Of a stretch of DNA of 64,000 bases, positions 32,181 through 39,914 are shown piece after piece. The notes under the pieces are model-generated. The model made no database searches and was not told the DNA's origin. It worked only from the letters and a program-made list of their open reading frames with translations. The first letter of the stretch is position 1. Every line of letters starts with the position of its first letter. Source of the stretch: Faecalicatena contorta (GTDB lineage: Bacteria; Bacillota; Clostridia; Lachnospirales; Lachnospiraceae); assembly GCF_039521745.1 (NCBI RefSeq), contig NZ_BAAACT010000005.1; one strand, written 5' to 3'. Made by a program: the position numbers and the translations under genes.

Positions 32181-34070
32181 TCACCTTTCTTTCATAAATA
32201 CACACATTCCGCCCTTCCCCCTGTTTCCCCAACGGTAATAAGGAACCAGACAAATGGCAGTATCTTTAAACTGAGGGGGCTCACATCCATATAATCCGTT
32301 TTCTTTTTTCGTACACCGGTATCCCTGCGCATAAATCAAATCCACGTCTCCCGACAAGTTTCCCTCCCTCTTAAAAAACAGCCCGCTCAGGTCCCCGTTA
32401 TCAGCTTCTTCGGCACAATATACCACAGGCCCCCGCATCACAGCCGCCTTTCCAATCAAAGAATGTACCTGCAGGGACGCATACATTTTCCGGGGCAGAA
32501 TTTCCATATCCACCTGAATTTCAGTCTCTTCCAGCCAGCATTCCTGCTCGATTTCAGCGTATCCTCTTTTGATCACCGGGTGTATTTCCTGCCGGTTCTT
32601 TGTAATCCGTATCTTCTCACACCAAGACGGCACTCTGATTCTCAGAACGCCGGGCGTGCGGTCCGCCTTTCTCACCCGGATCCTGATCTCCCCCCGATTG
32701 GGGTATACGGTATCTTGTGTTACGGTCCAGCCATTTATATCCGCCTCGCTGTTTATGAAAAGATGGATATTAAAATTGTGCTCATCACCCGTATAAATAT
32801 ATTTATTAAGTCCCATTAAAAGCCTGGCAATGTTCGGCGGACAGCAGGGGCAGTCAAACCATGGCTGGCGCTCATATTTCAGATGCGAATAATCCTGCCT
32901 CTTCTCACATCTTTCCGGATCGATTTCCAGTGCATTTGTATAGAAAAACTCAGTGCCGCTCTCCGAGATCCCTGCCAGGATGCCGTTATAAAGAGTTTTT
33001 TCCATAATATCACCGTATTGGGAGTCATTCTCTATCAGCAGCAAATGATAGGACAGCAGAAACAACCCGATCGATGCACAGGTCTCCCCATACATCAAAT
33101 CAGAGGGCAGGTCATATGGATATGTAAAGCTTTCCCCATACGCAGATGACCCAATAGCCCCTGTCAAATACATCTTTTCTTCTGTCACATTCCGCCACAG
33201 CTTCTTTACATGCTGAAACAAATCCATATCGTGATTCAGCCTTGCCTTATCTGCCGCAGCAGTATAAAAATACATAGCCTTTACAGCATGTCCGACCGCC
33301 TCATTTTGTTCACGTATCGGCAAATGTGACTGAGAATGTCTGTAATCGCTCTCATCCAGCTCATATACCAGGTTCTTCCCCACATTCGTATTCCGCGGTT
33401 CTTCCGAAAAAAAGTATGGTTTCCTGCCGCGCTCCTCAACAAAAAAATCCGCCAGTCTCTTATATCTGTCAATTCCCGTATCCTCATACAGCCGGTAAAG
33501 TGCAGGCTCAATTTCGGCATGTCCGTCATATCCCCTGATTTTTCCGGCCTCCGGTCCAAAACAGTGATCAATATAATCCGCATACGCTTCTGCAATGACC
33601 AGTAAATCCGTCCGTCCCAGCACTTGATGCGCCGATACCGCCGCTTCGATTAAATGGCCTGCACAGTATAACTGGCAGGACTCTTTCAGATAATGCCATT
33701 TGTCCTTCAAACCATGAATAATATAGTATGTATTTAAATATCCGTTTTTTTGCTGCGCTCTCTTTAAAAGATCCGCGGCCTCATTAAAAGCAGCCAGCGT
33801 CTCCTGATTTTCATATTGAAGAGCCAGTGCGGCCGCCTCCATCCATTTATAGACATCGCTGTCCTGGGATACAAGCCCGTAGAAATCCCGGTCAGACTCA
33901 CCGGCCGCAATTCTGAAGTTTTCAAATGCCCCGCTTGGTTCTATCCCCTCTATCTCATCGTTCAGTGCTTTTCTAATATACGGGATGGTTTTACCGGCAG
34001 CCAGCATTCTTTTTTCATGCAGTAAGCCGCCTGTAATCGTAACATCTTTTATATTTGTCTCTTTATACAT
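32181..34070 (-). CDS. GH127-family beta-L-arabinofuranosidase-like glycosidase 2
   Basis: This 629-residue paralogue of the downstream enzyme shares the layout and carries YGETCASIGLFLL and WFDCPCCPPNIARL, with the Glu and three Cys that bind zinc and form the active site. QQKNGYLNTYY and GHAVKAMYFYTAAADKARL match the conserved barrel segments. It has no signal peptide. Two GH127 enzymes in a row suggest that they attack different linkages or chain ends of the same imported substrate. It lies 6 bp after the permease gene. Confidence 0.9.
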   Translation of the reverse strand: MYKETNIKDVTITGGLLHEKRMLAAGKTIPYIRKALNDEIEGIEPSGAFENFRIAAGESDRDFYGLVSQDSDVYKWMEAAALALQYENQETLAAFNEAADLLKRAQQKNGYLNTYYIIHGLKDKWHYLKESCQLYCAGHLIEAAVSAHQVLGRTDLLVIAEAYADYIDHCFGPEAGKIRGYDGHAEIEPALYRLYEDTGIDRYKRLADFFVEERGRKPYFFSEEPRNTNVGKNLVYELDESDYRHSQSHLPIREQNEAVGHAVKAMYFYTAAADKARLNHDMDLFQHVKKLWRNVTEEKMYLTGAIGSSAYGESFTYPYDLPSDLMYGETCASIGLFLLSYHLLLIENDSQYGDIMEKTLYNGILAGISESGTEFFYTNALEIDPERCEKRQDYSHLKYERQPWFDCPCCPPNIARLLMGLNKYIYTGDEHNFNIHLFINSEADINGWTVTQDTVYPNRGEIRIRVRKADRTPGVLRIRVPSWCEKIRITKNRQEIHPVIKRGYAEIEQECWLEETEIQVDMEILPRKMYASLQVHSLIGKAAVMRGPVVYCAEEADNGDLSGLFFKREGNLSGDVDLIYAQGYRCTKKENGLYGCEPPQFKDTAICLVPYYRWGNRGKGGMCVFMKER

Positions 34071-34076
34071 ACGCCC

Positions 34077-34907
34077 CTATCCTTTCACAGCCCCTGCTGC
34101 TATGCCGTTTATAATCGTTTTCTGTGCAAATAAATATATGATGACAACCGGTATAATCGCCATCAGCCCGGAGGCCAGCAGAAGATTCCATCTATTTTGA
34201 GTAAACTGGTTATAAAATGCTAACTGTGACAGTGGAATCGTATATAATTCTTTCTTCGAAATCAAAATCATAGGCAGCATCAAATCATTCCAATATCGGA
34301 TAAAATAGAGCACTGCCACGGTTCCGTTGATCGGTTTTAGCAGCGGGAAGATGATCTGGAAGAAGAAACGATATCCACTGCAGCCATCCATATAGGCACA
34401 CTCATCCAGCTCTCTCGGTATGGACTTTACGGCCTGTGTGTACATAATCACCGCCAGCGAACAGGAAAAACCGGCATTCAGTACCGAGATCAGCGTCAGG
34501 TTATTGGTAATATGAAGATCCGAAGCTGTCACGGCCAGAGGAATCATAATGACCGGAAATGGAAGCATCATGGCGATCATAAATACTACCGACGTAATGT
34601 GTCCGATTTTATTGTTCATCCTCGCAAGCTTATATCCTGCCATTGCTCCAAGCCCTATAACAATAACCCCGCTTAACACCGCGAAATAGATCGTATTTCC
34701 AAATATTTTTGCGTAATGGCCGGTGTTCATAACCTCTTTAAAGTTATCCAGGTTCCAGGCTTCCGGCAAAGCAAGCGGCTCCATGACCACCTGCCCGAAT
34801 GTTTTAAAAGAATTCATGATTACAAAAACCATGGGAAGAAACATCGCTGCGCAGATCAACCAGAGAATCACTGCAATAATCCTATTCGTACGTTTTTTTT
34901 CTGCCAT
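34077..34907 (-). CDS. Carbohydrate ABC transporter permease, MalG-like
   Basis: The 276-residue membrane protein has six predicted helices. The EAA loop is ELDECAYMDGCSGYRFFFQI, and it ends with IINGIAAGAVKG, as expected for MalG-type permeases. Its ATG shares one base with the stop of the preceding permease gene (TGATG). The ATPase is not encoded here. Confidence 0.94.
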   Translation of the reverse strand: MAEKKRTNRIIAVILWLICAAMFLPMVFVIMNSFKTFGQVVMEPLALPEAWNLDNFKEVMNTGHYAKIFGNTIYFAVLSGVIVIGLGAMAGYKLARMNNKIGHITSVVFMIAMMLPFPVIMIPLAVTASDLHITNNLTLISVLNAGFSCSLAVIMYTQAVKSIPRELDECAYMDGCSGYRFFFQIIFPLLKPINGTVAVLYFIRYWNDLMLPMILISKKELYTIPLSQLAFYNQFTQNRWNLLLASGLMAIIPVVIIYLFAQKTIINGIAAGAVKG

Positions 34908-35851
34908 CAGTCTTCCTCCTTTGTCAGTCTCATCTGCAGGCCGGCAATGACCGCCATTACGATCGTCAATACAACCGCTAATGCAGAAGCGTATCCCATC
35001 CGGTGGCTCTTGAACGCCTCGTTGTATATGTATAAGGCAATATTCTCCGATGCATGTCCCGGCCCGCCGTTTGTCAGGCTCATAAGCAACGGGAACATAT
35101 TCAGGCTCTCCGTGACAGACAAGAATAAGCAGACAAAAATCGTCGGCTTCATTAAAGGAAGCGTAATGTACCGGATCATCTTAGCGCCGCTGCACCCGTC
35201 AATCACCGCAGCCTCTACCGGATCCTGCGGAAGGAGCTGCAGCCCGGCCAGATAAATGACCATAAAATATCCAATACACTGCCACAACTTAACGGCTGCA
35301 GCCGAGTACAATACAAGCCTTTCATCTGACAGCCATCCCGTATTAAATATTCCCCAGCCGGTCAGCGGATATAAATCCGTCATAAATCTGCCTAATAAAA
35401 ACTGCCAGATAAAACCGACCGTTACATTATTAAAAATAAAAGGGCAGAAAATGATAGCCCTCAGAACATTCCTGCTTTTGATCTTTCGATTCAACGCCAG
35501 GGCGAACAGAAAACCTGCGATATTGGCCAGGACAATCAGCAGGACAGCCGATTTTACAGTAAAACCCATGGCATTATAAAAAAGTTCGTCTTTCAATATA
35601 TCCACATAATTCGATAATCCCGTAAACTCTTTGTTTGGATTAATTCCGTTATAGTTCGTAAAAGAATAACCAATGGTCTGAAATAACGGAAGTATAAAAA
35701 AAAGTACATATAATATTAACATAGGAAAAACAAATCTGATAAAATCTAATACCTCTTTTTTCAGCTTTAGCTGAAAATCCGCCCCGCAGGGGCATGAATT
35801 ACGGGATGCCCTTGGGTATACCTCTCTTTTTTTCCTCTTTCTGCTTCTCAT
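34907..35851 (-). CDS. Carbohydrate ABC transporter permease, MalF-like, with in-frame repeat insertion near the N-terminus
   Basis: The 314-residue product has six predicted helices beginning at LDFIRFVFPMLILYVLFFIL, with the EAA loop EAAVIDGCSGAKMIRYITLP. Between the basic start MRSRKRKKREV and the first helix lies YPRASRNSCPCGADFQLKLK, which is encoded by a family A palindromic element (35751-35822) also found in atpH and a histidine kinase. The insertion adds about 23 residues to the cytoplasmic N-tail and should be tolerated. The ATG at 35851 follows GAGGAGACG; an in-frame ATG at 35881 is less well placed. Confidence 0.92.
   Translation of the reverse strand: MRSRKRKKREVYPRASRNSCPCGADFQLKLKKEVLDFIRFVFPMLILYVLFFILPLFQTIGYSFTNYNGINPNKEFTGLSNYVDILKDELFYNAMGFTVKSAVLLIVLANIAGFLFALALNRKIKSRNVLRAIIFCPFIFNNVTVGFIWQFLLGRFMTDLYPLTGWGIFNTGWLSDERLVLYSAAAVKLWQCIGYFMVIYLAGLQLLPQDPVEAAVIDGCSGAKMIRYITLPLMKPTIFVCLFLSVTESLNMFPLLMSLTNGGPGHASENIALYIYNEAFKSHRMGYASALAVVLTIVMAVIAGLQMRLTKEED
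35751..35822 (-). repeat. Family A in-frame palindromic element inside the MalF-like permease
   Basis: On the plus strand it is built of TTTTCAGCTTTAGCTGAAAA, the CCCCGCAGGGG hairpin and GGGATGCCCTTGGGTATACC. It matches the element at 40151-40220 almost base for base. It encodes PRASRNSCPCGADFQLKLK in the permease frame. Confidence 0.88.
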
Positions 35852-35883
35852 GTCTTGCACGTCTCCTCTGTTCGTTATCAAAA

Positions 35884-35926
35884 GGCTGCAAAATTGTACG
35901 GTTTCCGTAAGCCCAATTTTGCAGCC
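35884..35926 (-). terminator. Intercistronic terminator/attenuator after the solute-binding protein gene
   Basis: GGCTGCAAAATTG (35884-35896) pairs perfectly with CAATTTTGCAGCC (35914-35926). On the minus strand the stem is followed by TTTTGAT. It lies between the binding-protein stop and the permease start, so partial termination would give an excess of binding protein. Confidence 0.7.
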
Positions 35927-35939
35927 TCTGAAGCATTAA

Positions 35940-37256
35940 CTATTCTAATGCATCCGCATACTTGTTAAATGCATTGTCAAAATCCTCAATTAATTTCTTA
36001 TGGTCTTTTGTACCGGAATTCAGGTACTGTACAGTAACTTTCCATGATTCCGCATCAAATCCGGCGGGCTCATATGCATAATAAGTAAAGACCGTTTTCT
36101 CATCCTGCAGATATGTCTGCAGAATCTCGGATGCTTCATCTAATTCAGGCTCCGCTACTGCATTTGCTGTTGGAACACCGATTTCATCATAATAGTAACC
36201 GCCGCCGTTTTCCGGGTTCAGGAAATATTCCATAAACTGATTGATCGCTTCAGCTTTTGCCGGATCCTCCTCGGATGCCGCTAATACATTGATTACAAAT
36301 CCGTACTGTTTCGGGAATAACAGGGCTTCTTTGTCCTCGGAAATCGGAAGTGGGAACATCCCCATTTTGATATCCGGATTCAGTTCCCTGATCTGAAGAA
36401 TCGACCAGTTACCCTGCAGCATCATGGCTGCATCCCCTTTCGCAAATGCGGCGTATTGTCCCGACACATCCGTATCAAACGGCCTGTCCTGCGTATTGTC
36501 TGCTACCAGATCCAATACGTCAAACGCCTGATCGATACCGGGCTGGTCAAAGGTCCAGTTTCCTTTCTTATAATCATCCCCTAACTCTACCGCAGCCGGC
36601 GTCAGGATGGAAGATGCCCCATATCCCAGGAACTGGCCAATGGTCCATTCTGTTGCATAGCCCGCGGCAAAAGGAGTGATCCCGGACGCTTTTAACTTCT
36701 CTACGCAGTCTTTTAATTCCGAAACTGTCACCGGAACGTCTGAAATCCCTGCTTTTTCAAATAACTCCTTATTGTAGAAAACGCCCCATGCCTGCGTATC
36801 CATCGGGATTCCATATACCCCGTCCTCAATCGTGACTGTATCCAGTTCTGTGTCCCGGATGTATTTCATGAAGGGCTCATTCTTGATATCTTTGATATAT
36901 CCTGCGTCTACATAACTGGCAAGTTCAAATCCCTGCAGCTGGCTTGTCAAATCCGGCGCATCGTCGGCCGCCAGCCGGGTCATCAACTCCTCGAGATGAT
37001 TTGTGCCGGTTGCATTGAATGTAACGTGAACCCCATCCTGGCTGTTATTGAAATCTTCAACAATACGGCTGAATATCTCCGTCCTGTTCGGATCCCCGAA
37101 TAAAAATTCAAGCTCTACCGGTTCACTTGATTCCTGTTCCTTGGCGCCGCTGCTGTCTGATGTACTGCCGCTTCCCTTTTGGGAGCATCCACCTGCGGCC
37201 AGCCCCGCGATCATCACCAGTGCAATCCCCAATGATAATAATTTCTTTTTCCTCAT
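35940..37256 (-). CDS. Extracellular solute-binding lipoprotein of the GH127-linked ABC importer
   Basis: The 438-residue protein starts MRKKKLLSLGIALVMIAG followed by LAAGGCSQKGSG, a lipoprotein signal and Ser/Gly/Glu tether. The mature domain is a family 1 binding fold (LEFLFGDPNRTEIFSRIVED, and GDAAMMLQGNWSILQI in the hinge). Its ligand is probably an arabinose-containing oligosaccharide, judged from the adjacent GH127 genes. It is the first gene of the operon and starts behind GGAGGAGGAC. About 320 bp of AT-rich DNA separate it from the divergent toxin-antitoxin genes. Confidence 0.93.
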   Translation of the reverse strand: MRKKKLLSLGIALVMIAGLAAGGCSQKGSGSTSDSSGAKEQESSEPVELEFLFGDPNRTEIFSRIVEDFNNSQDGVHVTFNATGTNHLEELMTRLAADDAPDLTSQLQGFELASYVDAGYIKDIKNEPFMKYIRDTELDTVTIEDGVYGIPMDTQAWGVFYNKELFEKAGISDVPVTVSELKDCVEKLKASGITPFAAGYATEWTIGQFLGYGASSILTPAAVELGDDYKKGNWTFDQPGIDQAFDVLDLVADNTQDRPFDTDVSGQYAAFAKGDAAMMLQGNWSILQIRELNPDIKMGMFPLPISEDKEALLFPKQYGFVINVLAASEEDPAKAEAINQFMEYFLNPENGGGYYYDEIGVPTANAVAEPELDEASEILQTYLQDEKTVFTYYAYEPAGFDAESWKVTVQYLNSGTKDHKKLIEDFDNAFNKYADALE

Positions 37257-37498
37257 TTGTCCTCCTCCTTTTGGTTTCGCTTTGTTTTGTTATTATTATC
37301 ATATATTTAACTCCTTATGAAATACATAGACAATATCGACTGTTTTTAGGACAAAACTGACAATGTTAAAAATTATAAAAAGCCGTAGGAAAAACGACAA
37401 CAAACTGCTTGTATATAAAATTTAATAGGCTAAACGCCAAAGTAAACTGTGCATATTATATTAAAAAATAATAAAGTATTTGAGATGAAAGAAACCGC

Positions 37499-37527
37499 TT
37501 GAATATATATATATATTATGGTATTAT
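37499..37527 (+). promoter_or_regulatory. Candidate promoter of the toxin-antitoxin genes
   Basis: TTGAAT (37499-37504) and TATTAT (37522-37527) are separated by 17 bp. An AAAATTAC/GTAATTTT inverted repeat (37533-37540 and 37548-37555) follows, which could be the antitoxin operator. Confidence 0.5.
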
Positions 37528-37580
37528 AAATAAAAATTACTTTTTCGGTAATTTTATTATTAAATTGGAGGGGTTCTGAT

Positions 37581-37934
37581 ATAGAAATTCAGTATCACGA
37601 TAAAAAAGTCGAAAAAATTTGTACAGATTTTAAAAAAGCTAAGAAAGAATTACCTGCAGTTGTTGCAGAAAAGCTTCATGCACTTATCAACTTGATTGAA
37701 AGTGCAGATAATCTTCAGGATATTGCTGAAATGCAGATATATCATTTACATCCTCTTCAAGGAAAGAGAACGGAGCAATATGCATTGGATATTGCTGGAA
37801 GAAGAGCTGGATATCGCTTAGTTATTATTCCACTAGATGCCAACGGAAATGAGTGGAAAGAAAAAGATATTAATGTTGTTTATAAATCAACAGAGGTAAT
37901 TATTGCGTGGGAGGTGTCTAATCACTATGAATAA
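37581..37934 (+). CDS. HigB/RelE-type toxin with an apparent ATA start codon
   Basis: The 117-codon frame reads IEIQYHDKKVEKICTDFKKA from the first codon and ends VIIAWEVSNHYE; the middle contains MQIYHLHPLQGKRTEQYALD, as in HigB-type mRNA interferases. No ATG, GTG or TTG lies in frame before codon 38 (TTG at 37692), which would remove a third of the fold. Instead an ATA at 37581 lies seven bases after TTGGAGGGG, the position where the start is expected. The toxin is therefore either started at a non-canonical ATA or weakened by an ATG-to-ATA mutation. The stop overlaps the antitoxin start by 8 bp. Confidence 0.75.
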   Translation: MEIQYHDKKVEKICTDFKKAKKELPAVVAEKLHALINLIESADNLQDIAEMQIYHLHPLQGKRTEQYALDIAGRRAGYRLVIIPLDANGNEWKEKDINVVYKSTEVIIAWEVSNHYE

Positions 37935-39033
37935 AATTGAATACCAAGAGTTGATTGCATTCCACCCTGGCTATTATGTGAAGAATTATATTGACGAGCA
38001 GGGCATTACGCAGGAAGAATTGGCAAAGCGTCTCCAGACTACGCCTAAATATATAAGTGATTTGGTAAATGGCAGAATTAATTTGACCGATGAGATGGTG
38101 TTAAGACTTTCTATTGTATTTGGAACGTCAACGAAAATGTGGTTGAATTTAAACCAAAAGTACATCGAAAAAAAATTAGAAATTGAAATACGAAAAAGAA
38201 TAGCTGAAGAATGCGAACTCGTAAGAAAAATTGATTATAAATACTGGGTTGACTTGGGCTTAGTGAAAGCAACACGTATTACAACAGAAAAGGTACAGGA
38301 GCTTCAAAGATATTTTAAAGTTTCTTCGCTTATCGTACTTAGACAAAGTGATTTTCTTGTTCAGTACCGAACAAGTGTTTCCGAAGTGACAGACGTAAAT
38401 ATAATTAATGCAAACGCATGGGTACAGACGGCAATCAATATTGGAACACAGATCGATGTAGAACCCTTTGATAAGAAAAAACTTATCGAGGCAATTCCGG
38501 AAATCCGTAACATGACAGTGCAGAATCCGAAAGTATTTTATCCTAGGCTTAAAGAGTTACTGGCAAGTTATGGTGTGGCTCTTGTATTACTTCCAAATCT
38601 AAAGAACTGTGGCGTGAATGGCGCTGTAAAGTGGCTTGGCAAAGATAAGGTTATTTTAGCATTAAATGATAGAAGAAAATATGCAGATACATTTTGGTTT
38701 GCCTTATTCCATGAATTAGGCCATGTATTGCAGCAGAGAATCAAAGTTCTTTTAGTAAGTGAAAAGAACAAAGCAGGACTTAAAACAGATGATTTGATCC
38801 AGCGGCTTGAAGTAGAAGCAGATACCTTTTCACAAAATACATTAATTCCGAAAACGGCTTATGATGAATTTGTGAGAATAAATCAAAGCGGTTTTACTGC
38901 TGAAAAGATAAAGGAATTCGCTTCTAATATAAATATTTTGCCAGGTATTGTTGTCGGACGATTGCAGCAGGATAATTTTTTGACTTATCAGACAACACTG
39001 AATAGTTTGAAAATTAAGTACGTGATTGGATAA
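37927..39033 (+). CDS. HigA-type antitoxin fused to an ImmA/IrrE-like metallopeptidase
   Basis: The 368-residue protein begins with a HigA-like XRE domain (HPGYYVKNYIDEQGITQEEL, SDLVNGRINLTDEMVLRLS, about 15-85). A linker follows, then an ImmA/IrrE (DUF955) domain with the zinc motif FALFHELGHVLQQR near residue 260 and a downstream Glu-rich segment LEVEADTFSQNTLIP that supplies the third ligand. It probably neutralises the HigB-like toxin and represses the operon; the peptidase could cleave the toxin or itself in response to stress. The DNA is clearly more AT-rich than its neighbours, suggesting horizontal acquisition. Start at 37927 overlaps the toxin stop. Confidence 0.85.
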   Translation: MNKIEYQELIAFHPGYYVKNYIDEQGITQEELAKRLQTTPKYISDLVNGRINLTDEMVLRLSIVFGTSTKMWLNLNQKYIEKKLEIEIRKRIAEECELVRKIDYKYWVDLGLVKATRITTEKVQELQRYFKVSSLIVLRQSDFLVQYRTSVSEVTDVNIINANAWVQTAINIGTQIDVEPFDKKKLIEAIPEIRNMTVQNPKVFYPRLKELLASYGVALVLLPNLKNCGVNGAVKWLGKDKVILALNDRRKYADTFWFALFHELGHVLQQRIKVLLVSEKNKAGLKTDDLIQRLEVEADTFSQNTLIPKTAYDEFVRINQSGFTAEKIKEFASNINILPGIVVGRLQQDNFLTYQTTLNSLKIKYVIG

Positions 39034-39167
39034 ATATACAGAGATATTATGCAAAATCAATAGTACAGGACTTGGTATTATACCAGGTCCTGTGATGTGT
39101 ATAAAAGGTTAGAAGGCAGAGGAAGAATACACAAAGTTTGAACTTCCGCCAAGCCGTAACATATTAC

Positions 39168-39914
39168 CTACCCGTCATCCATAGTTACAGGAGCCTTATC
39201 CCCTTCAAGAATAAACTGCTTTGGAGATATCCCGCAATATTTTTTAAATACCCGGCTGAAATAGCTGCAATCGTGATATCCAACAAGCTCTGCTGCTTCT
39301 GCAATGTTATAACCTGCCGCCAGATATGCCTTTGCCTGTGCAAGCCTTACCTCGTTTATGTAACTTGTGATATTTACTCCATATTTTTTCTTAAAAAGCC
39401 TGGACAATACATCCTTATTCATGTAGTACTCCTGAGCCAGGCTGCTCAGTGAAATATCCCGGGCATATTCCGCATCGATCCGTTCCCTTATCTGCCCCAC
39501 AATATCTTTCCTGCACTCAATACCTGCTCCACGGCTCTCGTCTGCGTGCTGCTCACAAATTTTTTTCAGCGCCTGGTTCAGTTCATTCCGGTTAATTGGT
39601 TTTAATATATAATCTACCGCGCCATATTTTAAAGCGATTCTGGCATATTGAAAGTCATCATACCCGCTGATGACGATAACCGAAGGATTCATCTTTTCCT
39701 CCGCTATAAACTTCAGAACCTGGTCTCCGGAGCAGCCGGGCATTTTCATATCCAGCAGGATCACATCCGGGTTCTTCGCCTTAATTAACTCAACAGCCTC
39801 TATCCCATTCTGTGCCTCTCCGACAATCTCCATATTGTTTTCTTCCCAATTACCAATCAGGCGTATAGTCCGACGGATAATCCGTTCATCATCTGCAATT
39901 ACTACTCTCAGCAT
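39168..39914 (-). CDS. AraC-type response regulator, YesN-like
   Basis: The 248-residue product has a receiver domain (VVIADDERIIRRTI, phospho-Asp in VILLDMKMPGCSG, Lys in ILKPINRNEL) and a C-terminal AraC double helix-turn-helix (ISLSSLAQEYYMNKDVLSRL; AEAAELVGYHDCSYFSRVFK). It pairs with the kinase encoded just upstream (26-bp overlap). It should activate the ABC importer and GH127 operon. The toxin-antitoxin pair lies between this gene and its probable target operon. Confidence 0.93.
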   Translation of the reverse strand: MLRVVIADDERIIRRTIRLIGNWEENNMEIVGEAQNGIEAVELIKAKNPDVILLDMKMPGCSGDQVLKFIAEEKMNPSVIVISGYDDFQYARIALKYGAVDYILKPINRNELNQALKKICEQHADESRGAGIECRKDIVGQIRERIDAEYARDISLSSLAQEYYMNKDVLSRLFKKKYGVNITSYINEVRLAQAKAYLAAGYNIAEAAELVGYHDCSYFSRVFKKYCGISPKQFILEGDKAPVTMDDG

